From Chitinophagaceae bacterium (lineage in GTDB: Bacteria > Bacteroidota > Bacteroidia > Chitinophagales > Chitinophagaceae), in assembly GCA_016786885.1 (NCBI GenBank), contig JAEUVO010000010.1:1-53927 (forward strand): a stretch of DNA of 53,927 bases, written 5' to 3'. The notes beneath the pieces are model-generated. The model worked only from the letters and a program-made list of their open reading frames with translations, did no database searches and was not told the DNA's origin. The first letter of the stretch is position 1, and every line of letters begins with the position of its first letter. Made by a program: the position numbers and the translations under genes. Positions 8,944-17,294 of the stretch are shown here, piece by piece.

Positions 8944-9873
8944 ATGGCAACAATTCTAATAACCGGGGGAACAGGACTTGTCGGCCGGGCTTTGTGCAAG
9001 GCTTTACAGGAAAGAGGATACGATATTATTATACTTACAAGAAAGAGTAAACCGGTTGCTCACAATCAGCAACCTGAAGATAGAATACAATATGCTGAAT
9101 GGAATATTGATACACAAACTATCGATAAGGATGCCATAGCTAAAGCTGATTACATCGTTCACCTGGCCGGGGCCGGAGTAGCCGAAAAAAGATGGACAAA
9201 AAAAAGAAAAAAGGAGATAATTGACAGCAGGGTAAGGAGTGGTCAATTGATAGTTGAAAGCCTCCGGAATATTCCTAACAAGGTAAAAGCTGTAATAGCT
9301 GCATCAGCTATCGGCTGGTATGGAGCTGATCCTGTTATACCCAATCCCGATCCTTTTAAAGAAGATGCACCTGCTGATAAAGAGTTTTTGGGCGATACTT
9401 GCCGTCAATGGGAGCAAAGTACAGAGCCGGTTAATCAATTGGGGAAGAGATTAGTTAAACTGAGAATCGGCATTGTGCTCAGCAAAGAAGGCGGGGCGCT
9501 GAGAGAATTCTTTAAGCCGTTGAAATTCGGGATAGCAGCTATTTTAGGTAATGGTAAACAAATGGTGAGCTGGATCCATATTGATGATCTAGTCAGTATG
9601 TTTATTACATCTGTTGAGAATGAAAATATCAGCGGGGTTTATAATGCAGTGGCTCCAACCCCGGTTTCGAATAAAGAACTGGTATTGCAACTGGCAAAAT
9701 CAAGAATGAAATTCTATTTCCCATTTTATGTTCCTTCATTTATCCTGAAATTAATGCTGGGAGAGATGAGCGTTGAAATTTTAAAGAGTGCAGCGGTAAG
9801 CAGTGCTAAGATCCAGCAGGCAGGTTTCCACTTCAGATTTCCTGATATTAAGACAGCACTGCAGAATAGCTGA
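8944..9873 (+). CDS. TIGR01777-type SDR family protein (NAD(P)-dependent epimerase-like)
   Basis: Extended short-chain dehydrogenase/epimerase-like protein of the YfcH/TIGR01777 group, whose physiological reaction is unknown. The Rossmann motif TGGTGLVGRAL begins at residue 7. The segments VHLAGAGVAEKRWTKKRKKEI and ASAIGWYGAD (with the family Tyr-Gly) are hallmark sequences, and the C-terminal 50 residues match the DUF1731-type end (GEMSVEILKSAAVSSAKIQQAGFHFRFP, quoted only as far as readable landmarks). Length 309 aa is standard. A -7-like TATTTTTG lies at 8916-8923, 20 bp before the ATG. Its 3' end stops 5 bp before the convergent metzincin gene. No partner gene is evident. Confidence 0.9.
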   Translation: MATILITGGTGLVGRALCKALQERGYDIIILTRKSKPVAHNQQPEDRIQYAEWNIDTQTIDKDAIAKADYIVHLAGAGVAEKRWTKKRKKEIIDSRVRSGQLIVESLRNIPNKVKAVIAASAIGWYGADPVIPNPDPFKEDAPADKEFLGDTCRQWEQSTEPVNQLGKRLVKLRIGIVLSKEGGALREFFKPLKFGIAAILGNGKQMVSWIHIDDLVSMFITSVENENISGVYNAVAPTPVSNKELVLQLAKSRMKFYFPFYVPSFILKLMLGEMSVEILKSAAVSSAKIQQAGFHFRFPDIKTALQNS

Positions 9874-9877
9874 TCAT

Positions 9878-10546
9878 TCAGGCCAGGAAACTATTTAAAT
9901 CTATATCTGAATGGTTGGGATGCCAGACATTGGTAAACTCACCCATTATGGCGTTGCCATTTTCAAAATTCAGTTGCTGCAATTTTAGCATGCTGATATC
10001 TTCCTGTAAAACTCTTCTGTACATCGGGTGCATGGTGCCACCTGTGGTGCCAGCCGGTTTGCACGGATCGTACTGGTATTGCGGATCAACCAATGTTCCC
10101 CTTGGATACATTATGCCCGGCACACCCTTGCCCCTGATATCAAGATCGTCCGGATGGTCCAGCCCTAAAGTATGTCCATATTCATGTGCAGCAGTTGTCG
10201 ATCCCTTATACAAATTTTCCAGTTTGAAGTAACCACTATTACAACCGAGCCCATCTACAAAGGAAATATTGCCATGGGCAAATTCTTCGATGCGAAAATA
10301 ATTATTGCGGGGGTCAAGGTTTTGGTAGATATCGAGATCAGTTATCCCGGGAATGAAAGCTGCAGTGATACGAAATACAACTTTAAACTTCAAACCGTCA
10401 AACATTAAACTTGCTTCCGGTTCATTCCACATGGTCTCAATTTCTTCACGGATCATTTCGGACAATTCTTCATTGGCCGCATTACCATAGGTAATGATAT
10501 GGGAATGAATGATAAGTTGATGATTATTTATCTCTGCTGTGCCCAT
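9878..10546 (-). CDS. Metzincin-like zinc metalloprotease without signal peptide
   Basis: Small putative zinc protease. The motif HEYGHTLGLDH at residues 121-131 fits HExxHxxGxxH exactly: His121, His125 and His131 as ligands and Glu122 as the catalytic base. Met146 in GIMYPRG follows 15 residues later, where the metzincin Met-turn is expected. The region before the motif (a helix with SEMIREEIETMW, then beta-like segments) would form the upper half of the catalytic domain. The ATG-initiated protein starts with polar residues and has no signal peptide, unusual for this class. The upstream exported SH3-like gene ends only 4 bp away, so the two are probably co-transcribed. The family within the metzincins (matrixin, archaemetzincin-like or other) cannot be settled by reading; the function is unknown. 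Confidence 0.75.
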   Translation of the reverse strand: MGTAEINNHQLIIHSHIITYGNAANEELSEMIREEIETMWNEPEASLMFDGLKFKVVFRITAAFIPGITDLDIYQNLDPRNNYFRIEEFAHGNISFVDGLGCNSGYFKLENLYKGSTTAAHEYGHTLGLDHPDDLDIRGKGVPGIMYPRGTLVDPQYQYDPCKPAGTTGGTMHPMYRRVLQEDISMLKLQQLNFENGNAIMGEFTNVWHPNHSDIDLNSFLA

Positions 10547-10550
10547 TTTT

Positions 10551-11228
10551 TTAGTCGGAGCTGGTTTCTTTTATCATTGTTTTCTTGATCCAGCCATAGA
10601 CGAACTTGCCGGGAGAAGGGATGTATTCAATGTATACTGTTTTTTCAGTCTCTGCGATAGAGGGCAGTTTGTCCCCTTTTACGAAATATTGTTTTTTGGC
10701 TTGGATGCAGTTCTCGTCTTCATACACCGTAGCCTTGTCAGCGGCAATAGTAATAGTTGGTGATTGACTATATTCTTTTTTCAGCCAGTTATTGTCAAGC
10801 AGCGGCTGGGTCTTCAGTTTTGTATACTCTCCGTCAGCATTTACCGCATTACCAAATCCGCAGTTGAATGAAGTTGACTGGCTATTGATATATATAATAT
10901 CTCCTTTGATCTTAAATTTTAAAATACAAGGTGCAGCGGCATCTTCAAAGCTATTATCAAAAGAGGCTGTATCATTTACAAAAGTGACAGTGCCATCCGT
11001 TTCACCAATATTATAAGAAGGCCACCCGATAGTTACATCCAGCCAGAAACGATACTTGTTTCCTTCCATTTTCAACAAAACAAGCATGCCGGAAGCGCCT
11101 TTTTCATTTGCAGGTGCATCACCAATAGGGGGGAAAGAATAGCCATAAGCACCGGAATAGTTTGCTTGCGCAATAACGAATAAAGATGACAAAATCATTG
11201 CCACGGCAATTAGAACTCTTTTTTTCAT
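10551..11228 (-). CDS. Exported protein with C-terminal SH3-like domain, function unknown
   Basis: The 225-residue protein starts with a clear signal peptide (KKRVLIAVAMILSSLFVIAQA). The middle, about residues 30-140, is a beta-rich segment with paired strands (KYRFWLDV, GTVTFVNDTASFDNSF) and cysteines near CILKF and FNCGFG. The end, from about 150, contains a bacterial SH3-like arrangement: a short strand ITIAADKATVYED, then KKQYFVKGDKLPS, and a final YIEYIPSPGKFVYGWIKKTM. SH3b domains often bind cell-wall peptides. It precedes the metzincin gene by 4 bp, so an envelope-associated pair is possible, but the metzincin lacks a signal peptide. No known family name is recognised. Confidence 0.75.
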   Translation of the reverse strand: MKKRVLIAVAMILSSLFVIAQANYSGAYGYSFPPIGDAPANEKGASGMLVLLKMEGNKYRFWLDVTIGWPSYNIGETDGTVTFVNDTASFDNSFEDAAAPCILKFKIKGDIIYINSQSTSFNCGFGNAVNADGEYTKLKTQPLLDNNWLKKEYSQSPTITIAADKATVYEDENCIQAKKQYFVKGDKLPSIAETEKTVYIEYIPSPGKFVYGWIKKTMIKETSSD

Positions 11229-11307
11229 ACAAATTATTTAACGGTATTGTCAAGGCGCTATTGGCAGGCCTGATTTGTGTAAATGAATGTAACTAAAAAT
11301 CTGATTA

Positions 11308-11805
11308 TTAATTATTGGAAAGGCGGCCGGTCACTATGTCGTAGATACTTAGGGCCAACATACCCAGGGCAAAGAGCCCTATTATCCCGAAGGCGAGATT
11401 GTTTGTTGTTTGATAATCAGGAAGAATGAAATCTGAAGGATTATTTTTATCATAAACGACCCTGACTTCTATTAAAGGCTTTTCCTTTTTTTTGAGGGAA
11501 GAGGAAAAATGAAAATTACTGTTAATATATGGTGAGCCTGATATTTTTTCCTTTGAGGTTGTCTCAAATTCAATTATTGGAGTGGCGTCGCCATCTCTAT
11601 CATACATGTAGTCCACAATATACCCGGAAACCAGTTCCCCCTTTTTTCTAATTCTTCGGGCATCCGTCAATCCGTAAAGTAACGCAATCAGCATACCCAG
11701 TGAAAAAATCATAATGCCTAAGGGAGCCTTTATCGAAAAGCAAATAAATACAACAATTATAAAAACAATAAAAGTGACCGTTTGCTTAGTCGTTGCTTCT
11801 CGCAT
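11308..11805 (-). CDS. DUF3592-like small membrane protein
   Basis: A 165-residue integral membrane protein. Two hydrophobic stretches at about residues 9-25 and 27-45 precede a basic turn (TDARRIRKKGE). A soluble beta-rich domain of about 75 residues follows (VSGYIVDYMYDRDGDATPIIEFETTS up to VRVVYDKNNPSDF), and one more transmembrane segment lies near 135-155. The order, with xGxVxxY and the motif V-x-Y-D-x-x-N-P before the last helix, resembles DUF3592 proteins, whose role is unknown. It is on the same strand as its neighbours, 25 bp beyond the fadN-type stop codon and 79 bp before the SH3-like start, so read-through transcription is possible. No regulatory site is evident. Confidence 0.72.
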   Translation of the reverse strand: MREATTKQTVTFIVFIIVVFICFSIKAPLGIMIFSLGMLIALLYGLTDARRIRKKGELVSGYIVDYMYDRDGDATPIIEFETTSKEKISGSPYINSNFHFSSSLKKKEKPLIEVRVVYDKNNPSDFILPDYQTTNNLAFGIIGLFALGMLALSIYDIVTGRLSNN

Positions 11806-11830
11806 AGGCTGTTATTAAAAGCCGGACAAG

Positions 11831-14212
11831 TTAATTCCTGATGGGTCTTCCGCTTTTCAGTACACTCTGTATCCTTTCCAGTGTTTTCTTTTCACCGCAA
11901 AGAGACAGGAATGCTTCTCTTTCCAGGTCAAGCAGGTATTGCTCAGAAACCAAAGTGGGCTCACTCAGGTCGCCACCGCACATTACATAAGCCAGTTTCT
12001 TTGCTACAACAGAATCATGTTCGGTGGCATAGTTAGCGGTACGCATAGCATGAATACCGGAATATAATGCTCCGAGAGCTGTTTGTCCTAATACTTTTAT
12101 ATCGTTTCGTTGAACGGGAGCTGTGTAACCGCTGTCGTAAATTTCAATCACTGATTTTTTTGCTTCAGCAATCCGGCGGCCCTGGTTCATTACCACTTCA
12201 TCAAGTCCTTTTCTGTATATACCCAGCCCAAAACCTTCCTGCGCAGAAGTAGCCACTTTAGCAGTAGCAATAGAAAGGAATCGATTTTTTAGTGTAATTG
12301 TCTCCGGTTCATCTTCATGCATTTCATCAGAAGCTCTCAGTACAAATTCTTTGGTACCACCGCCACCTGGAATTAATCCTACACCTAACTCGACCAGGCC
12401 GGTGTATGTTTCAGCAGCAGGGCAGCATTTATCTGAATGCAGACTCAGCTCGCAGGCTCCGCCCAATGCCAGACCATGCGGAGCTGTAACAACAGGAACA
12501 GAAGAATATCTAGCCCGCATCATAGTATTCTGGAACATACGGATAGCCATATCGAGCTCATCATACTCCTGGTCTATCGCCAGCATAAAGATCATACCTA
12601 CATTGGCGCCGGCTGAGAAATTGGCGCCTTCATTCGCAATCACCAATCCTTTATAATTTTTTTCTGCTTTATCTATTGCTGTTTGGATACCGGCTAACAC
12701 ATCACCACCAATACTTCCCATTTTGGTAAACCATTGCAGGCCGAGTACATCGTCACTTAAATCGTACAGCCGGCAACTTCCGTTTTTCCATATCTGCTTG
12801 TCACTGTAATTGCTCATTACAATAAAAGCTTCGCCGCCAGGAAGAACCTTATATGTTTTACTAGCAGGATCATAGCAATATTTCTTACCAGCTTCTACTT
12901 TGTAAAATGATTTGTTACCGGCGGCTATCATTTCATCCACCCATGCAGCTACTTTATAACCTGCGGCTTTCATTGCTTCGGTTGTTTTGGTAACGCTGAG
13001 CACATCCCAGCTTTCGAATGCACCGATCTCCCAGCCAAAGCCGGCCATCATTGCATCGTCTACCCGATATAGTTCATCACTTATCTCAGGAATACGATGT
13101 GAGATATAAGAAAACAGGCCATAATGAAAGAGGCGATAAAATTCACCGGCTTTATCCTGCCCGGCTACAAGCATTTTTAATCTTGCATATAAATCATCAA
13201 CGGGTTTGGCTGCTTCAAGGGTAGCGAATTTTGGTTTTACTCTTGGACCATATTCCATCGTGTCGAGATTCAGCGTCAGTATCTCTTTTTCACCACCAGC
13301 CCCTTTTGTTTTTTTGAAGAAACCTTGTCCTGTTTTATCACCCAGCCAGTTATTAGCGATCATTTTTTCCAGCCATACAGGAATTTTGAACTGATCTTTT
13401 GCTTCATCACCCGGGCAATTATCAGCCACTCCCTTTGCTACTTTTACCAATGTATCCAGACCTACCACATCACCTGTGCGGAAAGTGGCTGATTTGGGAC
13501 GGCCTATGATAGGACCGGTAAGAGCATCAATTTCGTCAATACTCAGCTTCAATTTTTCTTTTACATTCATTATTGCCATCATACCAAATACCCCAATGCG
13601 GTTAGCGATGAAAGCCGGGGTGTCTTTACATAATACAGTTGTTTTTCCCAGGTACAAATCACCATAGTTCATAAGAAAGTCAACTACCTCCGGATCAGTA
13701 TGGGGTGTAGGGATTACTTCTAATAATCGCAGGTACCTCGGGGGATTAAAAAAGTGAGAACCGCAAAAATGTCTTTTAAAATCATCGCTTCTGCCTTCAG
13801 CCATCATGTGGATGGGAATGCCGGAGGTATTAGATGTAATTAATGTTCCTTGTTTCCTGAATTTTTCTACCTGCTCAAATACTTTTTGCTTGATATCAAG
13901 CCTTTCCACCACCACTTCAATGATCCAGTCGCAACCAGCAATGTCTTTCATATTATCTTCAAAATTGCCGGTGGTTATTTTTTTGATGACATCCTTATGA
14001 TAAACAGGAGAGGGGTTGGATTTTATTGCCGCAGCAAGGGCATCATTTACAATTTTGTTTCTTTCGGCAGGTTTAGCATCAGCAGCCACATCCTTGGGCG
14101 CAATATCCAATAACAATACCTGTACCCCTACGCCGGCAAAATGACAAGCTATTCTTGATCCCATTACACCGCTTCCTAAAACGGCTACTTTTTTTATGAT
14201 ACGTTTTGACAT
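11831..14212 (-). CDS. fadN: 3-hydroxyacyl-CoA dehydrogenase / enoyl-CoA hydratase fusion (FadN type)
   Basis: Bifunctional beta-oxidation enzyme: hydrates enoyl-CoA and oxidises the 3-hydroxyacyl-CoA with NAD. The dehydrogenase is N-terminal, with Rossmann motif GSGVMGSRIA near residues 12-21, ITSNTSGIP and the catalytic-His segment GSHFFNPPRYL. The dehydrogenase C-terminal helical part follows (GRPKSATFRTGDVVGLD). The hydratase/isomerase domain is C-terminal, about 470-700, with LVIANEGANFSAGANVG, Glu in GGACELSL and Glu in VELGVGLIPGGGGT. This order and the 793-residue length match Bacillus FadN rather than E. coli FadB, where the hydratase comes first. A thiolase would be expected next to it but none is in the window. 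A -7-like TAATTTTG ends 4 nt before the ATG. The symbol is given by architecture. Confidence 0.93.
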   Translation of the reverse strand: MSKRIIKKVAVLGSGVMGSRIACHFAGVGVQVLLLDIAPKDVAADAKPAERNKIVNDALAAAIKSNPSPVYHKDVIKKITTGNFEDNMKDIAGCDWIIEVVVERLDIKQKVFEQVEKFRKQGTLITSNTSGIPIHMMAEGRSDDFKRHFCGSHFFNPPRYLRLLEVIPTPHTDPEVVDFLMNYGDLYLGKTTVLCKDTPAFIANRIGVFGMMAIMNVKEKLKLSIDEIDALTGPIIGRPKSATFRTGDVVGLDTLVKVAKGVADNCPGDEAKDQFKIPVWLEKMIANNWLGDKTGQGFFKKTKGAGGEKEILTLNLDTMEYGPRVKPKFATLEAAKPVDDLYARLKMLVAGQDKAGEFYRLFHYGLFSYISHRIPEISDELYRVDDAMMAGFGWEIGAFESWDVLSVTKTTEAMKAAGYKVAAWVDEMIAAGNKSFYKVEAGKKYCYDPASKTYKVLPGGEAFIVMSNYSDKQIWKNGSCRLYDLSDDVLGLQWFTKMGSIGGDVLAGIQTAIDKAEKNYKGLVIANEGANFSAGANVGMIFMLAIDQEYDELDMAIRMFQNTMMRARYSSVPVVTAPHGLALGGACELSLHSDKCCPAAETYTGLVELGVGLIPGGGGTKEFVLRASDEMHEDEPETITLKNRFLSIATAKVATSAQEGFGLGIYRKGLDEVVMNQGRRIAEAKKSVIEIYDSGYTAPVQRNDIKVLGQTALGALYSGIHAMRTANYATEHDSVVAKKLAYVMCGGDLSEPTLVSEQYLLDLEREAFLSLCGEKKTLERIQSVLKSGRPIRN

Positions 14213-14216
14213 AAAG

Positions 14217-14224
14217 CAAAATTA
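14217..14224 (-). promoter_or_regulatory. -7-like element directly before fadN-type gene
   Basis: On the minus strand TAATTTTG fits the Bacteroidota -7 consensus TAnnTTTG. Only four bases (CTTT) separate it from the ATG, so a transcript started there would be leaderless or nearly so. A -33 TTG at about 20 bp is not clear (TTA is present). Confidence 0.4.
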
Positions 14225-14300
14225 GTTAGTTATGCAACTATTTTGTAATCGAAGATAAGAGTTTTTGGGAAAGAGGAAAAAGTGCAAATAATATGCGGAT

Positions 14301-17225
14301 CTATTCCCCCATCATGACAAAGGCGCCCCAGAAATAGGGGTGTATATACTTCTCTTTAATTGCTTTTTGTGCTGCGATGAAAGCGGCTGATTTATTTTTC
14401 GTTTTCAGGTATTGCTGGTAAAACAGGATCATAAAATCCCTGGTGGCTTTGTCATCTACTTTCCAAAGGCTTGTCATAACACTACCAGCACCGGCAGCCC
14501 GGAATGCCCGTTGTAAACCATATACTCCTTCTCCTGCATCCAGGTGACCTAAACTCGTTTCGCAGGCTGATAAAATAACCAGCGATGTATTCTCCAGGTC
14601 AAGATTTTGTGCTTCGTATGCGGTGAGTATCCCATCATATGTATCCGGGTAACTGGCAGAGCTGTAATAATTAATTACCCCGGAGAGCAACAATCCTGAA
14701 TTAGCCATTGCATTGAACACCCGGTATCCTTCTGTTGCATTTTCTCCGGCAGAAGACCAATAGCCATGTGTGGCAATATGCAGGATGCCGGGGCTATGCA
14801 GTTTGTAGAGTTTATCTTCTGTGGCTTCTTCTTTCAGGTAATGATATACAGCAATCTTCTGTTGGTTCATTTCTTTTTTTATACTCAGTATCTCTTCTTC
14901 GGTACCTGGCAGGTCGGGTATGTTCTCATCCCTAAAACTCCTGACATAAGATCTTGTTTCATCTTTTCCGGTGCCAGCTGCCGGAATAGCATTCATTTTA
15001 TAAGTAGGTCTGCCTATGAGTATTGCTGTGCTGATATCCTTTGCTGCATCGTTATTAATATCAGTACCGGAACTGGTGTATTGAATCTCTGTTTCATCCA
15101 GCAGGAATTTTTGGTTCTCCGGGTTCTTTAGCGTCGATATGTTTATCAGGTGATAAATACCATCGGGTGAAAAATAAACTTTCCGGATTCCTTTTAGTTG
15201 TTCTCCGATGAGTTTCCAGTAATGATCGTATGATTCTTTATCCTCGAGTTTGAATTTGATATTATTTTTATAGGTTCTGTAGAATTTGTTCTCCAGGTCT
15301 GTAGCCGCATCTGCCAGGTATATCACCTCCGGGTACAGGCTGTTTTTTTTGATGATATATGCAGCATAATATACAGTGTCTGAGTAATAAATTTTATCTC
15401 TCCATTGAAAACGGATCATCTCAATAGCTGCTTCTCCTTCTTTTAACTGGTCTCTTACCGCTTTCCAGTCGGTTGGGGCCAGGGTCAGGTATTTTTTAAA
15501 ATCTCTTGACTTAATGGTCAGTTCATTTTCCAGTTGATTTACTTCTTCCTGTAATTTATTAAGTTGGGTCGTATTTATCTTGTTGACTGTATCCACCCCG
15601 GCCGGGTCAGCTGTTTTCAGGTATTGCCTGATCAGCAACTGTTTTTTATCTATCCATTGATCATACAGCTTTGTAATGTTGGGGTCATTGGCATTTAAAA
15701 AAGCTTCTTTTCTTTTTTGTGTGCCTTTTAATGAGATGGATTTAATAAAAAGAAGGTTATTGTAAGCCTGTTGGGATAATTGCGGGAATAATGACAATTT
15801 TCTTTCCTTGGCGATCTTCACAAAACTATGGTAGTTCTGGTATCCTTCTTTTAGTTTAGAGTTGTAATAGGTAGCAAAAGCTTTTTCTCCAAACGAAAAA
15901 ATAATATCATTGATCCAGCCTGCGTTTATCTTAAATAATTCACTATAGGTTTCTGCAGCTTCTTCATATTTCTTATCTCGTACACTGAAATAAGCATAAT
16001 TGGAAAATGGTTCTGTTGATTCCCGAAAATTTTGTGTTTCCCTTACCTCTTGCATCACCGGTTTGAACAAGGAAGGATATTTGGAACTGCCCAGGAAACC
16101 AAGTTGCATGGCTTTCATAAATGAGGCGCTGATATCTGCATACTGACTATAGCTGTTGTAATGATCTTCAATTTCTTTAATATAGAATGAAGCAGGTTTT
16201 GGAAGCTTTGAAATTTTTCCTGTTTTGGCGAGGAAAACAGGGTACATGGAAATAGGGTAGTAGCGACTATTGGGATAGGTTTTGTTATAACAGTTCACCC
16301 ATATATAATTTACAGAGTCACGGCTTTTCCAGAGTTTTTCAGCTGCAGCATAATCTCTCAGCATTTCTTTACCAAAAGCCGCATTAGTAAAGCGAATACC
16401 GGGATATGGATCACATGCTGTTTTATTATTTTGTTGCCAGTTCGCTGAAAAATAATCATAACTTTTTTCTGAAGCCTGTACATATGACTGGTAATCCCCG
16501 ATAGTGAGATAATAAACAATCTTTGCCGACATGGCTTCAGCCTTGTACCCGGTTTTAAAATACTCAGATGCTGTTTCAGATAATGACTCCATTTTCCGGA
16601 TATACTCTTCTGCCTTCAGGTAATCACCGCTGCGGGTTAAGAAATTAGTATAAAAAAGATAGGAATGATATTCTTCTTTTTCTTTTCCTGTCAGGCTTAT
16701 GGCTAATTCATAGTTTTCTTTGGCTTTTCGAAAATCATTATTGCGTTCAAAGGAATAAGCGATATAAGTATAATTCGTAAAATTTTTCAATGACGGATTT
16801 TTGCTAACATACTGCAACGCTTTTGCGGCATTATCAGGATCAGTATTGGTGAATAAAGCCGGGAAATAGTAGGTAGCCCATGCCATGGTTGGGTTTGTAG
16901 TATCTACAGGAGCGGCAGTAGCTAAGCCTACCTGGGCATTCATTATTTTGTCGGCTTTCTCTTCACAAGTTTTTGCCAGTGTGGCATCCGGGGCTTGATT
17001 CTCAAAAACAGATTTCAGTAAGTAATAGTTAGCATAGGTCTGGAGCTCTTTTTTCTTTTCTACTATAGCGAAAAGCTCTTTAGCAATGATCAATGCCTTT
17101 TTTTTATCCGTTGCATTTGTGTAGATGTCCGATAGTTTATTATTGAAATCATCTTGTGTTTGCGCAAAAGATGATAATTCAACAACACATATAAGGCAAG
17201 TAATAAGAAGTGATTTGAAGTGCAT
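14301..17225 (-). CDS. Exported TPR protein with C-terminal CHAT (caspase-like) domain
   Basis: Predicted exported protease or regulator of the caspase-HetF-associated-with-TPRs class. A signal peptide occupies residues 1-21 (ending LSSFAQ). A long helical region, about 25-530, contains TPR-like units such as AKENYELAISLTG and YEEAAETYSELFKINAGW. A short coiled coil follows near 540-575 (LNKLQEEVNQLENEL). The CHAT domain fills the last roughly 280 residues, with His820 in IATHGYWS and Cys888 in LSACETSLG, both intact, and the typical end FRAAGAGSVMTSLWKV. TPR-CHAT proteins are known as standalone bacterial proteins and, in type III-E CRISPR systems, as a guided protease subunit. No cas gene is near, and the signal peptide argues against that role. 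It lies 88 bp upstream of the fadN-type gene on the same strand; no substrate can be assigned. Confidence 0.9.
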   Translation of the reverse strand: MHFKSLLITCLICVVELSSFAQTQDDFNNKLSDIYTNATDKKKALIIAKELFAIVEKKKELQTYANYYLLKSVFENQAPDATLAKTCEEKADKIMNAQVGLATAAPVDTTNPTMAWATYYFPALFTNTDPDNAAKALQYVSKNPSLKNFTNYTYIAYSFERNNDFRKAKENYELAISLTGKEKEEYHSYLFYTNFLTRSGDYLKAEEYIRKMESLSETASEYFKTGYKAEAMSAKIVYYLTIGDYQSYVQASEKSYDYFSANWQQNNKTACDPYPGIRFTNAAFGKEMLRDYAAAEKLWKSRDSVNYIWVNCYNKTYPNSRYYPISMYPVFLAKTGKISKLPKPASFYIKEIEDHYNSYSQYADISASFMKAMQLGFLGSSKYPSLFKPVMQEVRETQNFRESTEPFSNYAYFSVRDKKYEEAAETYSELFKINAGWINDIIFSFGEKAFATYYNSKLKEGYQNYHSFVKIAKERKLSLFPQLSQQAYNNLLFIKSISLKGTQKRKEAFLNANDPNITKLYDQWIDKKQLLIRQYLKTADPAGVDTVNKINTTQLNKLQEEVNQLENELTIKSRDFKKYLTLAPTDWKAVRDQLKEGEAAIEMIRFQWRDKIYYSDTVYYAAYIIKKNSLYPEVIYLADAATDLENKFYRTYKNNIKFKLEDKESYDHYWKLIGEQLKGIRKVYFSPDGIYHLINISTLKNPENQKFLLDETEIQYTSSGTDINNDAAKDISTAILIGRPTYKMNAIPAAGTGKDETRSYVRSFRDENIPDLPGTEEEILSIKKEMNQQKIAVYHYLKEEATEDKLYKLHSPGILHIATHGYWSSAGENATEGYRVFNAMANSGLLLSGVINYYSSASYPDTYDGILTAYEAQNLDLENTSLVILSACETSLGHLDAGEGVYGLQRAFRAAGAGSVMTSLWKVDDKATRDFMILFYQQYLKTKNKSAAFIAAQKAIKEKYIHPYFWGAFVMMGE

Positions 17226-17294
17226 GGTTACTGATAAGGATTAATTTCACTTTAATATACAGAAACCTGACTTTTTATACTGATTTCTTTCAAA

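Noticed and set aside
14301..17225. CHAT protein as part of a type III-E CRISPR (craspase) system
   Set aside because: No cas gene, no repeat-spacer array in the window, and the protein has a signal peptide.
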